NCBI GenBank assembly: GCA_963457665.1
Contig: OY735211.1
Location: forward strand, 39,573,287 to 39,637,286
Reading direction: 5' to 3'
Length of the DNA stretch: 64,000 bases
From: Thysanoteuthis rhombus
Lineage: Eukaryota; Mollusca; Cephalopoda; Oegopsida; Thysanoteuthidae
Shown here: positions 57,256-64,000 of the stretch, in pieces
Layout: each line of letters begins with the position of its first letter
How positions within the stretch are numbered: the first letter of the stretch is position 1
The notes under the pieces: model-generated
The model's database searches: none
Seen by the model: only the letters and a program-made list of their open reading frames with translations
What the model was told of the DNA's origin: nothing
Position numbers and translations under genes: made by a program

Positions 57256-59951
57256 CTGAAAAAAACATCGATGATAAGTAAGAAAAAAAAAAATGTGTTT
57301 ACACAATGAAACTCGTTATTCCAAGCAGTGATCTGCTTATTTTATTTCAACACTAATTACAACATTACACAAGTTTTCTTACATATAACTTCGTATTGAT
57401 TGGGGAAAGAATGCATGGAAGAAAAGAAAAAGAAAAAAGTACGTATCACAAAACTGTTAGTTTTAATTTTTACCAGGATGTTCTATTCAAAACTCGAATC
57501 TCTTTTCAAATTCCGATATCCTAATCAATAGTCCTAGTTCAATTAAATCTTCTCAAAACTATGTTAAGAAGAGATACATATTGTTGGAGAAAGAAAAAAA
57601 AATCAGCACCCTGCTGACAATAAATTCACCATTACAAAGGATTTTAAACTGCAGTTTAGGAGCAAATCTAAGTTTTAAGGCGGGTTGTTAACTATTACTA
57701 ACAACAAAACAAGACTAAGTTAAGGCAATGTGACATATCTTAATTTTACACATTTAAGGAGAAAAGTATGAAAACTTTCCTAAAATGACATTTAAGTAAA
57801 TAAAAATGCTATAGCTTTGTGATATAAGGAAGATTATTTCAGACAAGTACCTCGTCACAAAAGGTGCATTCGATGCAAAGCTAAAATTACTAGTTAAAGA
57901 TTTTAATAAAAATTACAAGTATTTGGAAATGGTTTTGTAGGTGAAGGATATTTCCTTTAAAACGTTATGGGTCAGGGATGAACAGTCAGATATTGTGCTT
58001 AGAGTGGGGTTAGTCATAGAAATTTTAAAGTTAAAGCGTAAGATGCTCTACTCAGGCAAAGTTATTTTGTTGCAATAATGGGAAGGACTTCAACATGGCG
58101 TATGAAGTGATAAGAGCGCTGTCATTTTTTTTTCTTTTTAATAATAGACCAAGTAAATGAGGAAACTTGAATCTTGCGATGACAAAACACTTAACTAAAC
58201 TATTATAGAGCAAGAAAAATATTTACTCTGGAAGCAAGAGAAACTTAAACTGTTAAAAAAAAAAAAATTCTTTTAAATCACGAATTACGTCAACTTTTAA
58301 GTCGTAGAAAAAAAAAATTAATTTCCAGAACGAGATAATTATATCAAGTTTGTTTTCGATAGTATTGACAAAATATCAAGTTACGTTATGAAAATAAACA
58401 ATAGTTCCACATGTTTATTTTTCAAATTGGCAATCAGTTATCTTCAGTTTAAAGCACGAAGTTCTTGGAAGTTTCTGAGCACTTCCTCAGTTACCTCAGA
58501 TTGATATGGAAACAGCTGATGATGATAAAAAGAGACATGATACAAAAAATAAAAATTCAACCAACTAAAAAACCCGAAGTTTACTTGGCAGAATTAACAG
58601 TTAATGTCGAAATTTAAAGTATTTTGTCAGTATAGTATTCATTTTCAAATGAAATCTGGTTGCTTCTTAACCAAGTTCACAAAAGCAGGAAGGTATAAAC
58701 TAGTTCAAGTTAAGATATATTTTAAAGCCAGCGAAACTGAAACCATGGAAAAGAGTGAGGTAGGTTAAGGTTATTAGATGATTAAGATTAAATCAGGGAA
58801 AACGGGGGCACCAGATCAACAAATTTTTTTTGTAAAAACACCACAACGGTTAACCCCCCCCCCCTAAGAAAAAACAACCCAACAACAAATATAATCGGTT
58901 CTAGCTCTGGAGTATATCCTTGATTTTGATTTTATTTGATTCTACCTCGTATCTATTCATTTTTTTGTCAAACACTTGGGCGTGTATCGACACATATTAC
59001 GTACGTGTCCAGACGAAGCCTAGACCGGAGAGAAGGGGAAGGGGAAACCAAAATGTTTTAAAAAGCTACCACTCCAGGTTAATATTTTTTCGTAGTAAGA
59101 ACGGTCTTCGGCTCCCTCTACCAGTTTTTAAGGGTCTACCGTTGATAACGAACACATTTTAAGCAGATTGCCCTCCAGACCCCCCCCCACCTCCCATTTC
59201 AAACGTGGCGAATAATCTTCAAAATAGAGAGGAAAAAAAAAAAAAAGGTCAGGTCTTTTAACCGCAATTTTCCTTAATAAAAATTTGAAGAAAAAAAAAA
59301 GGGGGGGGGTCAAACAGAAGAGCAATAAAATGAACATTATAAGTTTAAATATTTATAAACAACCAAGCACAAGTAAAGGTTGGATGGATCACAGAAAAAA
59401 AGAGAAAAAAGTTAAAAAAAAAAAGAAAACAAGTTGATTAAAAGGGAGACATGGATCCACCATAAAACTGACCCGACCGGTAGTTTCAAGTAGACGAATC
59501 AGAGTTGGTCTCATAAAAAGTCGGGGATCAATTCACCTAATATCTGCTATTCTTAACTGATCCCCCAGATTTATCTAATCTGAAAATAAGTACACGCCCA
59601 GTAGTACAAATTGGTTAACGGAGTTTCTAGGTTACACCCATATACCGGTACGTCTTCATGCACAAACTCAAGACAATTATATTAGTTAATTCTACTTTGT
59701 CCTCAAAGAAGAGAAATACAAAGGATCCGTATCCCCCGACCATCACGAAGAAGATTTAAATCGAGAAGACGTGAGGAAAGAAAAAAATAACCCCAAATCT
59801 TAACTCTCTTACCGTTTCGTTTCGGGCGGTTAGGAACAGCGACAACCCCCTCTATAAGTATATTCCTTATTTCTGTATTCTGCACAAAGTTGCCTTGCAG
59901 ATTAAAAAAAAAGCGTTACACGTAAATATATATGTATTTTAAAGGACTTAC
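57256..59951 (-). other. Probable 5' UTR intron of the ERM gene
   Basis: 2.7 kb between the candidate non-coding exon and the start-codon exon. It contains A tracts, a C11-type run (about 58853-58864) and C/G homopolymers near 59180 and 59300. No exon or promoter-like element was recognised. Confidence 0.5.
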
Positions 59952-60250
59952 TTGACTGTACAGCGGTAGTAGTTGTGACACTACTACAGCGGCAGGAACA
60001 CGACTGAAGGACTTGTTCTCAACGTCTGGCAATCTATCATTTGCCGTAGCACTGTTTCGCTCCTCACTTTCCTCACCCTCTCTATCTGTAACATTACCAG
60101 CGCACTGGCTTTCCCTTTCCTCTCTGGTTATAAGATTCGATCCACTCCCTTTCGCTCTCAACACTCCCTCTCTATTATCTTCAAGCTTTTTTTTCAACCT
60201 TCTGCCAGTGTTTCTCTCTGACTCCCACCCTCATAGCACTTCTCTATAAT
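59952..60250 (-). other. Probable non-coding 5' exon of the ERM gene (right boundary unknown)
   Basis: A consensus donor (CAA|GTAAGT on the - strand, 59951-59946) ends a stretch that is compositionally unlike the introns: purine-rich on the transcribed strand, higher in GC and almost free of A tracts. The next acceptor downstream is the start-codon exon at 57255, so this fits the first, non-coding exon. A short upstream ORF (60040-59984, 18 codons) and a hairpin (59966-59987) lie in it. The transcription start is not visible; 60250 is only an approximate limit. An AUG-less open frame across this exon is incidental. Confidence 0.55.
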
Positions 60251-63200
60251 ATTCATTACTTTTCTAATTTTGCCCCCTCCTCTGTATTATTCAATCTCTC
60301 AGTAACGACTCAAGCTTGCCCCTCCGTTTATAAGATACATCGCTGTAACTTTCACTCCCTTTAAGCTTCTTCTTTTCACTCTATCACCCTAGTTGTACTT
60401 TTTTCCCTCTTAGCTCTCCTTATATATTTTTTTGCTTTATTTTTTAATTCGCCTCCATACTTTGTTTCTCGTTGTGTTTGTTATCTCATTCTTTAGCTAT
60501 GTCAATAATTATTTACAATCCCTCGAACACCTACCTGAATTGTACCTGCATAGCTTTATCATTTCGAGTTCATGATTTCAAGTTTTTAATTGTTTAAACA
60601 ACTTTCGGGGCTTATTTTATTATACGAAACTACTTGGAACTTTTATCAGCAAAATGGATGTTTCGTTCCCCTAAACCAAAGAAAAAAAAATACATTAGGA
60701 AACTTAAAAAAACTATACCTCGAGTAACAAAAATAGCTCAACTATTGAACAGTGCTGTTTATGACAAAACAATCTAATGACGTAACTCACCTGGACTACT
60801 TCTCTCGAATTATACTTGTCTTTGTTTTTAAAAGTGACTACTGTGAAAGTACCTAGTTTAACTTTACATTAATCCTCGCACTAACGCCGTGTTGATGTTA
60901 TTTCGTCTGCCACTTAAAAAGGTTATTGATGGTGTTGACATTTAAAATCTGCTAGAAAAGTAAATGTAGAATAAAAATGCTATCATGATCGAGGAAAATA
61001 GAAATAAGGCTAAGCCACTCCCGCCATAAAAACAATACTCCTCTTGTTTTCAATTGAAATGAAATGCACTTCTTGTTAAGTTCAATTCTCTTTTTCTCAA
61101 AAAAAAAAAAAAAAGAAAACTCCACTATTGTCGAACCTCGAGTGTCATTTTTTCCCTCCTTTTTAAACAACTTTTAGGCTTATTATTTGAAAAAAAATCG
61201 TTTGTTTTTCATCTCTTAAATTAAAGGCTGTCAGTTTATCTGGTGCTCAATCACATAGTCGTCATTTTTCATGGTGAATTGAATTGAAATTATTCTGATG
61301 AAATGAATTCGACTTCTGTTGAACTCATCATATCATTGCAACAAAATTTAGAAAGAAAACCTGAATTTCAAGGCAAAGCGAGACTAATTTCCCCCTGAAG
61401 TTGTCACTAGTAAAACTTGTAAAATTTCTACTGTTAAAACTTTGTGAGGAGTGAGGGATGAACCAGGATTAATCTTTCTTTCTCATCACCATACCATCAC
61501 TCGAGAGTTGCCATCTGCTTTTTGAAAAAATAATTTCTTTCACCCAAACCTCTCTATTTTCTTTCAGTAACAGTGGATGTTTTTAGTTTTTTTTTTCTTT
61601 TCGTGTCTCATACTGCGAATTACGACTCTAAAAACATTTAGTTTCTCGTAGGTTACAAACTTGCTATAAACAGCACTACACTTAATTTTCGCACTTAGGG
61701 TGAGAAAGTACCTTTAAAATACTTTTTTCCCCGTTTGTGGACATGATTGGCTACATATGATATTTAGTCGTTGAAGAAGACTAACTGGGCGCTTTTGAAA
61801 ACCGTTTTCTTGTGTTCTTAAAATTACAATCCATCTTATTGGTTATCGTGAAAAATATGTCTAAAACTGAAAAAAACAGAGTATTAATGTGAAGAACTAC
61901 GTACTGCACGATAAAAATCGCCTTGCGTTAGTAAGAGAAATATGCCTAAGACTCACCACCACATTTAAACTAGATATCTATTATTTACGAAAATTAAAAC
62001 ATTTGATGGATCAGTTCAAAAAATTAATTCTTTCTCAACAGAATAAATCTAATTTTACTTTTAATAACTAATTGAATTTTTTAAAAAAGTTTTTGAAGCT
62101 GTTACCGTGCTCTGTGCTTAATATTCTCATGCGCGCGTGTTTTTGTTTCTGAAAGCCATAAAAAACTCTTTTTGTCTCAAGTTCGCTTTATTAAGGACTT
62201 GAACATCAAATCTCTAATTATTTTTATTAGTACCAGGAATATGTAGTGACTAGTCATAACTATAACAATGGTGACGAACGGGGGCCAATCCTTGTAAGCT
62301 CCTACCCCATCTCCATTTAATTTCATCATAGATTTATCCATTTTCAGGCTATCACTAAAAATATCAGAGAGTTGGAACCTCTGATAACAGTTTCTGCACG
62401 AATATATCTCTTTTAAGTTCACCAAAATAGACAAACGAACAATATAAACTTTCAATTTCAAAGTTTACAGTAAGTAATTCCATTTTCCAAATCTTTTACA
62501 GGATCTTCTGGCATGTGGAACACAAGGATGTGTAAGGATGACGATGGGTCACACTCATGTTGACAAAATGTTTTTGTCATATGCAAAGCCGTTGGGAATT
62601 TGAAAATTGAAAATATCAGTTCACAAAAATAAATAGATAAAATACAGAAAACCTTTTGAAATTCTTCAACAGAATAATAAGTTGATATATTACCAGCAAA
62701 GGGAATGCTTTTCAGAATCTATTCTTATAGATACTGAATGAGATTGTTGGAGATATGACTGTATGTGTGGAGAAAAGTGAAACATGTCTCTCATGTACTG
62801 TTTGTAAAACACATGGAGAAAAAGTGAAACACGTATTGGTCTATCTTTATCAAACCAATAAGTTATGGCAACTTGCACCCTTCAAAATCTTAACAAAAGG
62901 ATTGTATACAATAGTCATGTGTTATCTATCATGAATAATGCATCAGAATCTCTGTGTCGAGTATACAAGATGTTTGTTACTTTCTTTGAAACATCCAATT
63001 TCCTTAATGTATATATTTTTTCTTCATTTCAAATATACAACTTTATGTTTAAATTTGTGAATTTAACCGAATTGTGACCGAAAGTTTTCTGCTGAGCAGG
63101 ACTAACATTATGTACTTGATGATCCCTGCTCCATTGATCAAAGTACATGGGTACCTTTTGTTTTAGAAAATCTACATGAAGTCCAGAATCTCTCTCTTTC
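60251..63200. other. Upstream flank of the ERM gene
   Basis: No gene or repeat family was recognised. Up to about 60500 the + strand is pyrimidine-rich (GA-rich on the gene's strand), as might be expected of a promoter-proximal region. Beyond that is unique AT-rich DNA. The promoter of the ERM gene probably lies near 60250-60900 but no core element can be named. Confidence 0.45.
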
Positions 63201-63204
63201 TTTC

Positions 63205-63474
63205 TCTATATAATCTATAAATGCAAATATATACACATATATTTATATGTATATAATAAATACATATAAATGTATATACATATAATCAAAACATACAAAT
63301 ATATATACATATATATGTGTACATATATATAATCAATGCATACAAATATTATATTTTTGCATGTATTGATTGATATCATCAGTACATTAATATATATATA
63401 ATCAATATATATCTAAATATATATAATCAATATATACATATATATAAATCAATATATACAATTATGTATATAAT

Positions 63475-63515
<41 letters not shown>

Positions 63516-63955
63516 CATACCAATATATACAAATATATGTATGATCTATATATATGTAATTATATATACAAATATATAATCAATAAATACAAATAATATA
63601 CATATATAAATATATATATATAAATATTTATATATATATGTATAAATATATATATATATGAATACATATGTAAATATATATATATATGTACAGATATACA
63701 TATATAAATATATATGTAAATATATACACATGTAAATATATATAGATATATAATTATGTAAACATATTGGTATACATATGTGTATATTAATATATATATA
63801 TATAATTATAAAGATAGATATAGATAATCAAAAATATATATATGTGTGAGAATATATATATGAATATATACATGAAAAATATACATAACTATGAAAATAT
63901 ATATATATATGTATATATATATACATATATATATACAAATATACATAAATGAATA
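63205..63955. repeat. Long degenerate TA/TATACA/AATCAATATATA microsatellite
   Basis: About 750 bp made almost only of A and T, with TATATA, TACATATA and AATCAATATATA motifs in irregular array. It contains a low-complexity open frame that is not a gene. Such tracts are fragile and assembly length may be unreliable. Confidence 0.9.
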
Positions 63956-64000
63956 TGCCCTGAATAGGGATCCAAAATATTTATTTATTATTATAAATAA

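Noticed and set aside
59916-60197. 93-codon open frame on the - strand across the putative 5' UTR exon
   Set aside because: Its first codon is TTG, it contains no ATG, and the frame runs past a consensus splice donor. In the spliced transcript it would cross the main start codon out of frame and stop at the beginning of exon 2. It is treated as UTR.

Overview
This is a eukaryotic, intron-rich, AT-rich animal genomic window. Its content fits a mollusc, probably a coleoid cephalopod: kilobase-scale introns, many tRNA-derived SINE-like and MITE-like repeats, long A tracts and (TA)n microsatellites. The taxon is an inference from style and protein similarity and was not tested. Nothing bacterial, viral or CRISPR-like was seen.

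Two real protein genes are present, arranged tail to tail. On the + strand, the last two coding exons of ERCC2/XPD (TFIIH helicase) lie at 122-265 and 1059-1151; the rest of that gene is to the left of the window. On the - strand, one complete ERM-family gene (ezrin/radixin/moesin) fills most of the window. It has a probable non-coding 5' exon ending at 59952, a start-codon exon at 57255-57158, and thirteen further coding exons down to the stop codon at 11978-11976. Spliced by hand, all junctions have GT/AG ends and compatible phases and give a 582-residue protein with a FERM domain, an alpha-helical linker and a C-ERMAD ending in the conserved KYKTLKQ regulatory site.

Region by region: 1-1151 is the ERCC2 3' end. 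1152-11975 is the tail-to-tail spacer, including UTRs that cannot be bounded from sequence; it holds a SINE-like piece, a small duplication, a MITE and a likely LINE reverse-transcriptase relic. 11976-27075 holds ERM exons 14 to 3, with a foldback element, a SINE, a mariner-like MITE, a hAT-like MITE with a clear 8-bp target duplication, and a Tc1-like transposase relic in introns. 27076-57157 is two large introns (6.6 kb and 23.4 kb). The 23.4-kb first intron contains three candidate unannotated exons, all in phase with exon 2, and a piggyBac-like transposase relic. 57158-60250 is the 5' end of the ERM gene. 60250-63200 is upstream flank. 63200-63960 is a long degenerate TA-rich microsatellite.

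The two genes have no evident functional link: one is DNA repair/transcription, the other membrane-cytoskeleton linkage. The most interesting leads are the candidate alternative N-terminal exons of the ERM gene, the strand-asymmetric A/T tracts that appear to follow its transcription unit, and the foldback repeats in its introns.
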